The notes beneath the pieces were generated by a model, which ran no database searches, had not been told where the DNA came from, and saw only the letters and a program-made list of their open reading frames with translations. The position numbers were made by a program, and so were the translations under genes. 64,000 nt of DNA. Source: Hyphomicrobiales bacterium. Its GTDB lineage: Bacteria; Pseudomonadota; Alphaproteobacteria; Rhizobiales; Aestuariivirgaceae. Of the stretch, positions 1-7,552 are shown one piece after another (positions within the stretch are counted from its first letter, which is position 1; every line of letters begins with the position of its first letter). Location: positions 1-64,000 of the forward strand of contig JANYHB010000001.1 of assembly GCA_025359265.1 (NCBI GenBank). Reading direction: 5' to 3'.

Positions 1-121
1 ACAAGACATTTTCGACTACATCGAGATGTTCTATAACCCACAACGCAAACATGTTAGGAATGGTATGTTGTCACCGATAGAGTTTGAGACACGGCAAAAA
101 CTGAACCCGCAAGGTGTCTAG
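1..121 (+). CDS. IS3-family transposase OrfB, C-terminal end (partial)
   Basis: Reading from base 2, an open frame of 39 codons ends in TAG at 119-121. It encodes the tail of an integrase-type (DDE) transposase, with the typical run 'FDYIEMFYNPQRKH' followed by 'LSPIEFE' that closes IS3-family OrfB proteins. The catalytic core lies upstream, outside the window. The bases after the stop (TAGGAAACTCGGGGCTATTCA) look like the right inverted-repeat end of such an element, placing the IS boundary near 138. Whether the element is complete cannot be judged here. Confidence 0.85.
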   Translation, partial: QDIFDYIEMFYNPQRKHVRNGMLSPIEFETRQKLNPQGV

Positions 122-138
122 GAAACTCGGGGCTATTC
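122..138 (+). mobile_element. Probable right end of an IS3-family element
   Basis: The short stretch after the OrfB stop contains AAACTCGGGG and ends in CA, as IS3-family right inverted repeats do. The left end is outside the window, so the repeat cannot be paired and the exact last base is an estimate. Confidence 0.5.
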
Positions 139-269
139 AGGACAAGACCCAAACCGCTGGAAAGTTAGAAATCCATTCCGAAAATGGCGAAGCCGTCGAG
201 TGCGCGCTGGTTCTCATGAGCCAGTGGAAAGCTCAATTGCCACAGCTTTTGACGGAAGGCGTTGCCTAG
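139..269 (+). pseudogene. Possible 3' remnant of a gene cut by the IS3-type element
   Basis: Immediately after the presumed IS end, a frame stays open for about 42 codons and stops with TAG at 267-269. It includes 'GKLEIHSENGEAVECAL' and ends 'QLLTEGVA'. I do not recognise the family. The stop overlaps the stop of the opposite-strand ORF ending at 266 (shared CTAG), as in other convergent gene pairs of this window. That is mild support for a real gene end whose 5' part was lost when the IS arrived. It could also be a chance ORF. Confidence 0.3.
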
Positions 270-484
270 TTGTCTTCGCTTTGCTGCAAAATCACCTGAG
301 TTTTCGCGGATTGATAAATCGTCTCCACCAAGTGGGCACAAAACGAGCCAATGACATGGCGCTCACCCTTTGACATGCATTTTTCCAGCACGGCGGTTGT
401 TAGTTCTACGTCCCAGCTTTCCCTTGATTGGAACTCGACCAGCAATTCAACTCCGCATCTTGTGCAGAAAATCCGGCAACCCAT
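266..484 (-). CDS. Small hypothetical protein with N-terminal cysteines
   Basis: A 72-residue ORF whose start is preceded by a G-rich Shine-Dalgarno-like run (AAGGGGG, about 5 bases from the ATG). Cysteines at residues 3, 7 and 10 (MGCRIFCTRC) could bind a metal or form a disulfide; two more lie at residues 36 and 48. I do not recognise a family. It is squeezed between the IS3-type end and the IS630 element and may be a surviving fragment or a 3' part of the locus that also contained the DUF262 gene. No membrane segment or signal peptide is visible. Confidence 0.45.
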   Translation of the reverse strand: MGCRIFCTRCGVELLVEFQSRESWDVELTTAVLEKCMSKGERHVIGSFCAHLVETIYQSAKTQVILQQSEDN

Positions 485-552
485 AATTCCCCCTTCAACA
501 GGCCTATTGCTTGCATACTAAAATTAGAGCGGAATGATTTGTGACTGAATCG

Positions 553-571
553 GATTTGGGATTCCCAAATC
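553..571. repeat. Perfect 9-bp palindrome inside the IS630 left end
   Basis: GATTTGGGA and TCCCAAATC are separated by one base, between the left inverted repeat and the transposase start at 619. Such a hairpin close to the IS end can mask translation starts on transcripts entering from outside. That role is inferred by analogy with other insertion sequences. Confidence 0.5.
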
Positions 572-618
572 ACTTGATATCTGGTTCAACCTGGCCACTG
601 GTTTGGAGGCCGGTAGAG

Positions 619-981
619 ATGACAAAACCACATCCCATGGAGTTGCGTCAAAGAGCGCTGAAGTTTGTAGCCCAAGGCGAGAGTTGTCACGAGGTTGCGG
701 CACGGCTTGATGTTGGAGTGTCGAGCGTGGTGCGCTGGATGCAGCGTCACCGCAGCACTGGGAGCCTGAAGCCTTGCCAGATCGGTGGACACCGTCCTCG
801 CAAGATTGTGGGCGAGCATCGCGACTGGGTATTGGCTGAGGTTGCAAGCGGTGCGGATGTGACCCTGCAAGGGTTCGCCGATGGCTTGGCTGCGCGTGGC
901 TTGAAAGTGGACTACCGGACCATGTGGAATTTCATGCGGCGCGAAGGCAAGAGCTTTAAAAAAAACAGTTTATGGCGATGA
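619..981 (+). CDS. IS630-family transposase, N-terminal frame (helix-turn-helix)
   Basis: This frame encodes the DNA-binding half of the transposase. Residues 1-50 look like a homeodomain-like helix-turn-helix ([15 protein letters not shown]...[15 protein letters not shown]), followed by a second winged-helix-like segment up to '[18 protein letters not shown]'. It stops at 979-981, just after an A8 run (958-965). The catalytic part lies in the +1-shifted frame. ATG 619 is chosen over the GTG at 541 because the family usually begins just before the ELR motif. Confidence 0.85.
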   Translation: MTKPHPMELRQRALKFVAQGESCHEVAARLDVGVSSVVRWMQRHRSTGSLKPCQIGGHRPRKIVGEHRDWVLAEVASGADVTLQGFADGLAARGLKVDYRTMWNFMRREGKSFKKNSLWR

Positions 982-1564
982 GCAGGCACGCCCCGATGTT
1001 GCGCGAAAGCGCCGCTGGTGGCGTAAATACCTGATGAAGATCGACATCAGCCGCATGGTCTTCATTGATGAAACCTGGACCAAGACCAACATGGCACCGT
1101 TGCGCGGTTGGGGCACGAAAGGCAAAAGGCTGGTGGCCCATGTACCGCATGGCCACTGGAAGACACTGACATTCCTGGCCGCCCTGCGCCACGACAGCAT
1201 CACAGCTCCCTGCCTCTTTGACGGACCGATCAACGGCGAAAGCTTCCTACAATATGTAACCCAGTTCCTCGTGCCAACGCTGAAACCCGGAGATATTGTC
1301 ATCATGGATAACCTCGGCAGCCACAAAGCCGAAGCCATACGCCACGCCATCAAACAAGCAGGCGCGCGGCTCGTCTTCCTGCCGCCTTACAGCCCCGATC
1401 TCAACCCCATTGAGCAGTTCTTCTCGACACTCAAGCATTGGCTACGCAAAGCCAAAGAGCGCACCATTGACGCCATCAACAACCGCATCAAAACCATCCT
1501 CAAACGGTTCCCGCCAAAATACTGCGAAAATTACTTCAAGAATGCTGGATATGGTTCAGTGTAG
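965..1564 (+). CDS. IS630-family transposase, catalytic frame (DDE domain)
   Basis: From about 965 this frame continues the transposase without interruption to the stop at 1562-1564. The first in-frame ATG is at 1022, and ATG 1034 is a later alternative. The DDE triad is visible: D in '[10 protein letters not shown]', D in '[12 protein letters not shown]' and E in '[14 protein letters not shown]'. Production of a full-length enzyme needs a +1 (or -2) shift at the A8 slippery run. Either the element uses frameshifting or transcript slippage, as some IS630 members do, or one A has been inserted and this copy is dead. Confidence 0.85.
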   Translation, partial: TVYGDEQARPDVARKRRWWRKYLMKIDISRMVFIDETWTKTNMAPLRGWGTKGKRLVAHVPHGHWKTLTFLAALRHDSITAPCLFDGPINGESFLQYVTQFLVPTLKPGDIVIMDNLGSHKAEAIRHAIKQAGARLVFLPPYSPDLNPIEQFFSTLKHWLRKAKERTIDAINNRIKTILKRFPPKYCENYFKNAGYGSV

Positions 1565-1566
1565 AG

Positions 1567-2148
1567 TCATTCCGCTCTAACCCACTGCAATTCAAGCTCT
1601 CTACTTGCAAGGTTTTTGAGCCTTCTGTTTATTTCATCAGTATAAACGATAGTCGAATTTGCGTTTCGAGCCGCCAGCTTATCTTTCAACGATGTGTATG
1701 CACCGACGGTTTCTTCAATTTTTTCACGAATCTTCTTTGCTATCTTCTTTTGGGATTGCGGAATTTCTCCACCAAAAAATGTCTGGGAAATTGATCTATC
1801 CCCGTAGTCGTCTTCCATCCACGCCCTCAGGGCACTCAAGCGATGCGCCCCATCGATTACAAAGACGTAACCATCAAGCGACTGCCACAAAATGACAGAC
1901 GGAACGAAGTAACCTTCAATGTAACTCTGAATAAATCCTGCAGCCTGATCAACGGACCACTGATTGGTTTCTCTCTGAAATTCGGGCTTTCTCAAATTGA
2001 GTATAAAATTGCTATCTGACCTGAGCGTATCGAAATTTATAGAACTTATTGGTTTAGCACTGACAGACAACTCTTGCTGCTCTCCAATCTTTTTCTGAAA
2101 GAAATCAGCCCTCTTAATCATTGCGTCTAGAGTCAATTTGTGCGCCAT
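1567..2148 (-). pseudogene. DUF262-family (GmrSD N-terminal/ParB-like) protein, truncated by IS630
   Basis: The 193-residue product has the DUF262 signature: 'PEFQRETNQWS' near residue 55, then an IxSxxxGxxxPxxIL segment and 'VIDGAHRLSALRAW', the DGxxR motif linked to nucleotide hydrolysis. Family members are generally well over 300 residues, so the C-terminal half is missing. The last genuine codon is at the TA target (about 1578-1580), and the final residues and TGA come from the IS630 end. On the far side of the IS the frame continues with sequence that does not resemble the usual family continuation, so a deletion is also likely. DUF262 domains occur in type IV restriction and other defence proteins; a defence role here is only inference. 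Confidence 0.75.
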
Positions 2149-2217
2149 CTCAAAACTCCAATCAGTTAGTATTACTTAGCTCATACTGCGCATTTTCACG
2201 ACCAATATGAAACAAGC

Positions 2218-4173
2218 CTACCTCAAATCCGGGGGTGTTGCTTCCTTCTTCAATGCGGCCAATGCCTCTTCAAGGCTGGAAACTTTCTGATCCTGACTGC
2301 CCAACCGTCGCATGTTCACCGATTTATCTTCCATCTCGCGCTTGCCAACCACAAGGATCACCGGAACTTTCGTCACCGAATGTTCGCGCACTTTATAGTT
2401 GATTTTTTCATTGCGCAAATCAGCCTCCGCGCGAAGGCCGGCATCGCGCAACTTCTGCAAAACTTCCGTGGCATAGCCATCAACGTCGGTTGTAATGGGG
2501 CACACCATGATCTGCAAAGGCGCCAACCACAGTGGGAAATGCCCGGCGAAATGCTCAATCAAAATGCCCAGGAAGCGTTCCATCGAACCGCAAATGGCAC
2601 GGTGGATCATCACGGGAACATGCTTGGCACCATCTTCGCCGATGTAAAATGCACCGAAGCGTTCCGGCAGATTGAAATCCACCTGCGTGGTGCCGCATTG
2701 CCAATCGCGGCCAATCGCATCGCGCAGCACATATTCAAACTTGGGGCCATAAAAAGCGCCCTCGCCCGGGTTGATGGCGGTTTTGATCTTGCCGCCACTT
2801 TCCGCCGCGATCTGTTCCAAAACATCCGACATAACGGCCTCGGCGCGGTCCCAATCTGCGTCGGTGCCCACACGCTTTTCAGGACGCGTGGAAAGTTTCA
2901 CCACAATCTGCCCAAAGTCGAAATCTTTGTAAGTCGAAAGAATGAGATCATTGATCTTCAAGCACTCATCTTTCATCTGCTCCGGCGTGCAGAAAATATG
3001 CGCGTCATCCTGCGTGAAGCCGCGCACGCGCATCAAGCCATGCAGAGCGCCGGAAGGCTCATAGCGATGCACCGCACCAAATTCCGCAAGCCGCATTGGC
3101 AGCTCACGATATGAGCGCAAACCATGTTTGAAAATCTGCACATGGCCAGGGCAGTTCATCGGCTTGAGAGCATAGATACGGTCCCCATCTTCAGCCTCAG
3201 CCCCGGCAGGTGTTGCGCCAAACATGGCTTCTTTATACCAGCCCCAATGGCCTGAGGTTTCCCACAAGCTCTTATCAAGCAATTGTGGCGCATTCACTTC
3301 TTGGTAGCCAAGCTTGTTCAAGCGGCGACGCATGTAGGAGATGAGCTGCTGGAATATCGTCCAACCCTTCGCATGCCAAAACACCACACCAGGGCCTTCC
3401 TCCTGAAAATGGAACAAGTCCATCTCGCGCCCCAGTTTTCGGTGATCACGCTTTTCAGCTTCATCCAAGGCAGTGACATAGGCTGCCAAGTCCTTATCAT
3501 TGGCCCAAGCCGTTGCATAAATGCGCGTCAGCATGGGATTCTTTGAATCACCGCGCCAATAAGCGCCCGCCACTTTCATCAGCTTGAAAGCATTGCCAAT
3601 CTTGCCCGTGCTCGTCATGTGCGGGCCGCGACATAAATCAATCCAGCCGCCTTGATCATAGAACTTGATATCTTCATTGCCGGGAATGGTATCAACCAGT
3701 TCCACCTTAAAGTTTTCGCCCTTGGCGCGGAAAAACGCCTTGGCATCTTCCCGCGTCTTCGTTGATTTCGTGAACGGCTTGTCGCGCGCGATAATTTCAC
3801 GCATCTTTTGCTCAATCGGCGCGAAGTCTGCGGTGGTGAAAGGCTCATTCCGGAAGAAGTCGTAATAGAAGCCATTCTCAATCACTGGCCCAATCGTCAC
3901 CTGCGTTCCCGGATGTAACTCTTGCACGGCCTCCGCCAGCACATGCGCCGCGTCATGGCGGATCAATTCCAGTGCACGATCATCCTCGCGCGTAACGATT
4001 TGCAATGTGGCGTCTGCCGAAATCGGATCAGCCAGATCAACCAGCTGGCCATTGACCACCGCAGCCACGGCTTTCTTCTCCAGGGATTTTGAAATTGACG
4101 CCGCAACGTGTGCAGCAGAAACCCCGGCTTCAACCTGGCGCTGGGCACCATCGGGGAACGTTAAAGTAATCAT
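2218..4173 (-). CDS. thrS: Threonyl-tRNA synthetase
   Basis: Charges tRNA-Thr with threonine in the cytoplasm. The 651-residue protein has the full bacterial architecture: TGS domain (about 1-62), the editing/SAD domain with HxxxH at His73-His77, the class II catalytic core with 'MNCPGH' and '[11 protein letters not shown]' (motif 3 region), and a C-terminal anticodon-binding domain ending about residue 640. The ATG at 4171-4173 is preferred over one ten codons upstream because AAGGA lies about 6 bases before it and the TGS domain begins there. It is divergent from the outer-membrane protein gene. The IS-scarred region lies just downstream. Confidence 0.98.
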   Translation of the reverse strand: MITLTFPDGAQRQVEAGVSAAHVAASISKSLEKKAVAAVVNGQLVDLADPISADATLQIVTREDDRALELIRHDAAHVLAEAVQELHPGTQVTIGPVIENGFYYDFFRNEPFTTADFAPIEQKMREIIARDKPFTKSTKTREDAKAFFRAKGENFKVELVDTIPGNEDIKFYDQGGWIDLCRGPHMTSTGKIGNAFKLMKVAGAYWRGDSKNPMLTRIYATAWANDKDLAAYVTALDEAEKRDHRKLGREMDLFHFQEEGPGVVFWHAKGWTIFQQLISYMRRRLNKLGYQEVNAPQLLDKSLWETSGHWGWYKEAMFGATPAGAEAEDGDRIYALKPMNCPGHVQIFKHGLRSYRELPMRLAEFGAVHRYEPSGALHGLMRVRGFTQDDAHIFCTPEQMKDECLKINDLILSTYKDFDFGQIVVKLSTRPEKRVGTDADWDRAEAVMSDVLEQIAAESGGKIKTAINPGEGAFYGPKFEYVLRDAIGRDWQCGTTQVDFNLPERFGAFYIGEDGAKHVPVMIHRAICGSMERFLGILIEHFAGHFPLWLAPLQIMVCPITTDVDGYATEVLQKLRDAGLRAEADLRNEKINYKVREHSVTKVPVILVVGKREMEDKSVNMRRLGSQDQKVSSLEEALAALKKEATPPDLR

Positions 4174-4319
4174 CTCAAGTCCTTTCCACCCACTCCCAGC
4201 CACAACTCCGGGTAGGCAACAGTGTTCATGACAGCCGATTTGCCCTGCGGGGATACTGGCGTCAAGCCCACAAGATTTCTTGCAAATTTACCGAATTGCA
4301 ACCGTTCTCTAACCCAACA

Positions 4320-4343
4320 TTAACCTTAACGCTTCATCTTAAC
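4320..4343 (+). promoter_or_regulatory. Three TTAAC repeats upstream of the outer-membrane protein gene
   Basis: TTAAC occurs at 4320-4324, 4326-4330 and 4339-4343, the last two within a repeated CTTAACGC. The spacing does not fit the CtrA consensus (TTAA-N7-TTAA). The cluster lies 40-65 bases before the ATG, where promoter or operator elements would be expected, but no regulator can be named. Confidence 0.25.
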
Positions 4344-4383
4344 GCCCACGTTAGTGAGTTCAACAGTCAGGGGTGTAACTATT

Positions 4384-5073
4384 ATGATGAAGCATTTAAT
4401 CCGTATTTCCGTTGCGTTAGGGGCACTCTTGCCTGCCATTTCCGCCCTTGCCGCAGATTTGGAAACACTGCCTCCGCCACCTCCTGTGAATAATTTGCGC
4501 CCAGCTCACTACGACTGGTCGGGTGTTTATGCCGGTGGCTGGATCGGCCTTGCATGTATTGATGGCCGCGGCTCGCTGGTAGACAACACAGCTGGCAACA
4601 CATTTAACAACGGCGGTTGCGGCTTTAAAGGCGGCGGTCTGGTCGGTTACAACTATCAAATCAATGACATCGTGATGGGTGCTGAAGCCGATTTTGGAAC
4701 GTCTTCAGATATAGTGCGCAATACGCAGCCTACGGCCGACTTCCGCTTCAACATGAATTATATTGCTACAGTGCGCGGTCGCGTTGGTTGGGCGATGGAT
4801 GACACCCTCTTCTATTTCACCGGTGGTGGTGCTTACGCCCAGGGTGAACTTAACGGAATCGTCGCTGCGGTTCCAAGCCACTTAAAGGGTGATCAATTCG
4901 GCTGGACAGTGGGTGCCGGCATAGAACACGCTGTGAGTGACCGCCTGCGCCTACGCATGGAATATCTTTACACCCAGTTTCCAACAACACACTATGGCGC
5001 AAGCTGTTGTAATGTAGATTGGAATTGGGGTGGTGAACACGAAATCAAGGCCGCCGCCATCTGGGCTTTCTGA
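4384..5073 (+). CDS. Outer-membrane beta-barrel protein (Omp25/Omp31-like)
   Basis: Predicted small outer-membrane porin-like protein. An N-terminal signal peptide (MMKHLIRISVALGALLPAIS, then ALA) precedes the mature start near 'ADLETLPPPPP'. The proline-rich stretch and 'YDWSGVYAGGWIGL' are typical of the OMP_b-brl family in Hyphomicrobiales. Alternating amphipathic strands follow, with 'FYFTGGGAYAQGEL', 'GWTVGAGIEHAVSDRLRLRMEYLY' split across two strands, and a C-terminal aromatic residue (WAF) suitable for BAM recognition. Two cysteine pairs in loops are a minor oddity. The start is placed at the first ATG of the MMKH signal; an upstream ATG at 4354 would spoil the signal peptide. A terminator follows the gene. 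Confidence 0.88.
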   Translation: MMKHLIRISVALGALLPAISALAADLETLPPPPPVNNLRPAHYDWSGVYAGGWIGLACIDGRGSLVDNTAGNTFNNGGCGFKGGGLVGYNYQINDIVMGAEADFGTSSDIVRNTQPTADFRFNMNYIATVRGRVGWAMDDTLFYFTGGGAYAQGELNGIVAAVPSHLKGDQFGWTVGAGIEHAVSDRLRLRMEYLYTQFPTTHYGASCCNVDWNWGGEHEIKAAAIWAF

Positions 5074-5096
5074 CGTTTAATCGACGTATCAGTGTG

Positions 5097-5127
5097 AGGG
5101 CCGGTCTATACCGGCCCTTGCGTTTTT
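5097..5127 (+). terminator. Rho-independent terminator of the outer-membrane protein gene
   Basis: GGGCCGGT and ACCGGCCC form an 8-bp GC stem around a CTAT loop, followed by TTGCGTTTTT. The U-rich tract lies on the plus strand, so it serves the outer-membrane protein gene. It overlaps the last codons of yidD on the other strand. Confidence 0.85.
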
Positions 5128-5354
5128 GGAAAACACGAACAGCTTTCGGGCACCGGATCAAAGCCCTCAGCACCCCATGGATGACAGCGGCTGATGCGCT
5201 TCACGGCCAAAGCTCCGCCACAAATAACCCCATGGCGGTTTATGGCCTCCGTTGAATAGTCCGAACAGGTCGGCAAAAATCGGCATGTTCTGCCCATGAA
5301 TGATGATAGGGTGAGCTGATAAACTCTGATCAATAGCAACAGCACGAATTTCAT
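5106..5354 (-). CDS. yidD: Membrane protein insertion efficiency factor YidD
   Basis: Small inner-membrane-associated protein (82 residues) that helps YidC-dependent membrane protein insertion. It starts 'MKFVLLLLIRVYQLTLSS', an amphipathic membrane-binding helix, and contains the family hallmark 'CRFLPTCSDYSTEAI' plus 'RISRCHPWGAEGFDPVP'. The ATG at 5354 matches the usual family start; an upstream extension to 5447 lies in betC. Unlike the common rpmH-rnpA-yidD-yidC setting it stands alone here, only 12 bases from the divergent betC start. Confidence 0.93.
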   Translation of the reverse strand: MKFVLLLLIRVYQLTLSSFMGRTCRFLPTCSDYSTEAINRHGVICGGALAVKRISRCHPWGAEGFDPVPESCSCFPKTQGPV

Positions 5355-5366
5355 AGGGGCAATATA

Positions 5367-6908
5367 GTGGCGCAGAACCGCAAACCCAACATCCTCTTCA
5401 TCATGGCCGATCAACTGGCGGCGCGTTCCCTTGGCGCTTATGGCCACCCTCTGGTAAAAACGCCAAACCTGTCGCGGCTGGCCAAGGAAGGCGTGGTGTT
5501 TGAAAATTGCTATTCCACCTCACCTTTGTGTGCACCGGCCCGGGCCACAGTGATGACCGGATTGCTCCCTTCACGCACTGGCGTTTATGACAATGCGGCA
5601 GAGTTTCCCTCCGCGATTCCAACTTGGGCACATTATTTGCGGCTTGCTGGCTATAGCACCTGCTTGAGTGGTAAAATGCATTTCGTCGGCCCTGATCAAC
5701 TTCACGGTCTTGAAGAAAGACTGACAACCGATATTTACCCCGCGGATTTTGGTTGGACGCCAAATTGGCGTTTGAAACAAGAGCGCATTGATTGGTGGTA
5801 TCACAACATGACGTCCGTGTTGCAGCCGGGCATCGCCGAAATATCCAACCAGTTGGAATTTGATGATGACGTGGCCTTCCAAGCCAAACGCAAACTTTAT
5901 GATTATGCGCGCTTCTCACCGGAAAAACCTTTTGCCATGTTGGTGTCTTTCACCCATCCGCATGATCCTTATGCGGCGCGCAAGAAGTTTTGGGATTTGT
6001 ATAATGATGAGGAGATTGATCTTCCTGCCGTGCCGCACATGGCAAGGCGAGAGCTAGATGCCCATTCGCAGCGCCTTTACGATGTGAGTGCCATGGATGA
6101 TTATACAGTGCTGGAGGCCGATATTCGCGCCGCCCGCCATGGCTACTATGCCAATATCTCTTACATTGATGATTTGGTTGGCCAGCTTATAGATACGCTC
6201 AACGCCCTTGGCCAACTTCATAACACGCTGATTGTATTCACCTCTGACCACGGCGATTTTCTGGGTGAGCGCGGGCTATGGTATAAAATGAGTTTTCTGG
6301 AACCTTCCGCCCATGTGCCGCTGATTATGTGGCATCCTTCAACGATAAAACCGCGCCGCATGGCTGAACCGGTGTCTCTGGCAGACATCATGCCCACACT
6401 TGCGGCCATGGGCGGCGCGGAAAGTTTGGCAAGGCCGGTAGATGGCCGCTCGCTCCTCCCGTTGTTGCACGGTGCGGCAGAACATGCCGACGCAACAACC
6501 TGGGGCGAATATCTGGCCGAAGGCACAGTCTCGCCCATGCATATGTTGCGCCGCGGTCCATGGAAATTCATCCATGCGCCGACTGATCCTGATCAACTTT
6601 TCAATTTGATCGATGATCCAAACGAATTGCACAATCTTGCCGCATCACATCCGCTCGGAAAAAAATTTCTGGCTGAAGTGGTTGCAAACTTTGATATTCC
6701 CAAAATCCATGAGCAGGTGCTGCAAAGTCAACAAGCGCGTTTGATGATGTTCGAAGCGATGAAACTAGGCGGCCATTTCCCATGGGATTTCCAGCCTCTG
6801 CGCGATGCTTCCGAACAATATACCCGCAATCACATGAGTGTAACCGAACGCGATCTGAAATCGAGGTTCCCCCAAGCGCCGGATATTCAGGCGAAGCGAT
6901 CTGGTTAG
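5367..6908 (+). CDS. betC: Choline-sulfatase
   Basis: Hydrolyses choline-O-sulfate to choline and sulfate, feeding the glycine betaine pathway. The 513-residue protein has the sulfatase core: the metal-binding 'NILFIMADQ' at the N terminus and C55 in CxPxR (C55-A-P-A-R59), the residue matured to formylglycine. The block 'HFVGPDQLHGLEERLTTDIYP' is characteristic of BetC rather than generic sulfatases. Also present are 'FTSDHGDFLGERG' with metal ligands and the C-terminal choline-sulfatase extension ('WDFQPLRDASEQYTRNHM'). It begins with GTG 5367 after AGGGGC. No betA, betB or betI lies next to it, but a carnitine-to-betaine operon is in the same window. Confidence 0.92.
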   Translation: MAQNRKPNILFIMADQLAARSLGAYGHPLVKTPNLSRLAKEGVVFENCYSTSPLCAPARATVMTGLLPSRTGVYDNAAEFPSAIPTWAHYLRLAGYSTCLSGKMHFVGPDQLHGLEERLTTDIYPADFGWTPNWRLKQERIDWWYHNMTSVLQPGIAEISNQLEFDDDVAFQAKRKLYDYARFSPEKPFAMLVSFTHPHDPYAARKKFWDLYNDEEIDLPAVPHMARRELDAHSQRLYDVSAMDDYTVLEADIRAARHGYYANISYIDDLVGQLIDTLNALGQLHNTLIVFTSDHGDFLGERGLWYKMSFLEPSAHVPLIMWHPSTIKPRRMAEPVSLADIMPTLAAMGGAESLARPVDGRSLLPLLHGAAEHADATTWGEYLAEGTVSPMHMLRRGPWKFIHAPTDPDQLFNLIDDPNELHNLAASHPLGKKFLAEVVANFDIPKIHEQVLQSQQARLMMFEAMKLGGHFPWDFQPLRDASEQYTRNHMSVTERDLKSRFPQAPDIQAKRSG

Positions 6909-6914
6909 TCGATA

Positions 6915-7151
6915 TTAGCTAAAATATCCGTGAGTATAAGACAAATAGACCCCCGTAAAAACTGCCGCTGCAATCACTGTGTTTACCAAAGCTTTTTTCC
7001 AAAGCCCGTGAAACATTGGTGCGCCAGCGTCATGGCCTTCTTCAACGATTGCACCTGCCTCTTCGGCATTGCGCACGCCGAAGGGCAAAACCATAAAGAG
7101 TGTAATCCACCAAATCACAAAATAAATGGCGATCATGCTGGGGATTCTCAT
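6915..7151 (-). CDS. DUF1467 family membrane protein
   Basis: A 78-residue protein with two membrane helices (about 4-25 and 55-74) separated by a short acidic loop. 'WWITLFMVLPFGVRN' is the family signature. Function unknown. Its ATG overlaps the mce stop (ATGA at 7148-7151), so it is the last gene of the lepB-rnc-era-recO-mce series, an arrangement I recall as common in Hyphomicrobiales. Confidence 0.85.
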   Translation of the reverse strand: MRIPSMIAIYFVIWWITLFMVLPFGVRNAEEAGAIVEEGHDAGAPMFHGLWKKALVNTVIAAAVFTGVYLSYTHGYFS

Positions 7152-7552
7152 GCCTGTTCCAGTTCAATCAATGTGCCGAAAAAATCTTTGGGATGGAGAA
7201 ACAGCACGAGCTTTCCGTGCGCCCCAATTTTCGGGTCGCCGTCGCCAATAATACGCGCACCCTTCGCCATCAGGTCTTCGCGGGCGGCAAGAATATCTGC
7301 AACTTCATAACACAGGTGATGCATTCCACCAGACGGATTTTTCTCCAGAAATGGTCGAATGGCTGAGGCCGCGCCAAACGGCTCCATCAATTCAATCTTG
7401 GTGTTGGGCAATTCGATGAACACCACTGTCACGCCCTGCTCGGGCAAAGACTGCGGTGCTGAAACTTTGGCACCCAGTTGTTGACGGTAAGCTTCAGCGG
7501 CTTTGGCCAAATCGGGCACCACCAGCGCCACATGGTTCAAACGCCCAATCAT
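7148..7552 (-). CDS. mce: Methylmalonyl-CoA epimerase
   Basis: Interconverts (R)- and (S)-methylmalonyl-CoA in propionyl-CoA degradation. The 134-residue protein is a vicinal oxygen chelate (glyoxalase-like) fold: it opens 'MIGRLNHVALVVPDL' with a metal-binding His, has 'GGMHHLCYEVADI' in the middle and 'LFLHPKDFFGTLIELEQ' at the end, the last supplying the Glu ligand. Length and motifs match the epimerase rather than lactoylglutathione lyase. Its ATG overlaps the recO stop. The mutase genes are not in this window. Confidence 0.93.
   Translation of the reverse strand: MIGRLNHVALVVPDLAKAAEAYRQQLGAKVSAPQSLPEQGVTVVFIELPNTKIELMEPFGAASAIRPFLEKNPSGGMHHLCYEVADILAAREDLMAKGARIIGDGDPKIGAHGKLVLFLHPKDFFGTLIELEQA

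Larger units (their letters stand above)
527..1577 (+). mobile_element. IS630-family insertion sequence, complete, 1051 bp
   Basis: Both ends carry the perfect inverted repeat GAGCGGAATGA, with a further matching ACTGAA block about 18 bases in. Each end is flanked by a TA dinucleotide (525-526 and 1578-1579), the target duplication expected of IS630/Tc1-mariner elements. The only genes inside are the two transposase frames. The element sits inside the DUF262-type gene on the minus strand and supplies that gene's present stop codon. A copy count in the genome would show whether it is active. Confidence 0.92.

Noticed and set aside
2380..3114. A 244-residue plus-strand ORF opposite thrS
   Set aside because: It lies wholly within thrS, whose motifs are complete; the product shows no family features and is a shadow of the coding strand.
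4320..4343. CtrA binding site upstream of the outer-membrane protein gene
   Set aside because: TTAA motifs are present but none are separated by the seven bases of the CtrA consensus.
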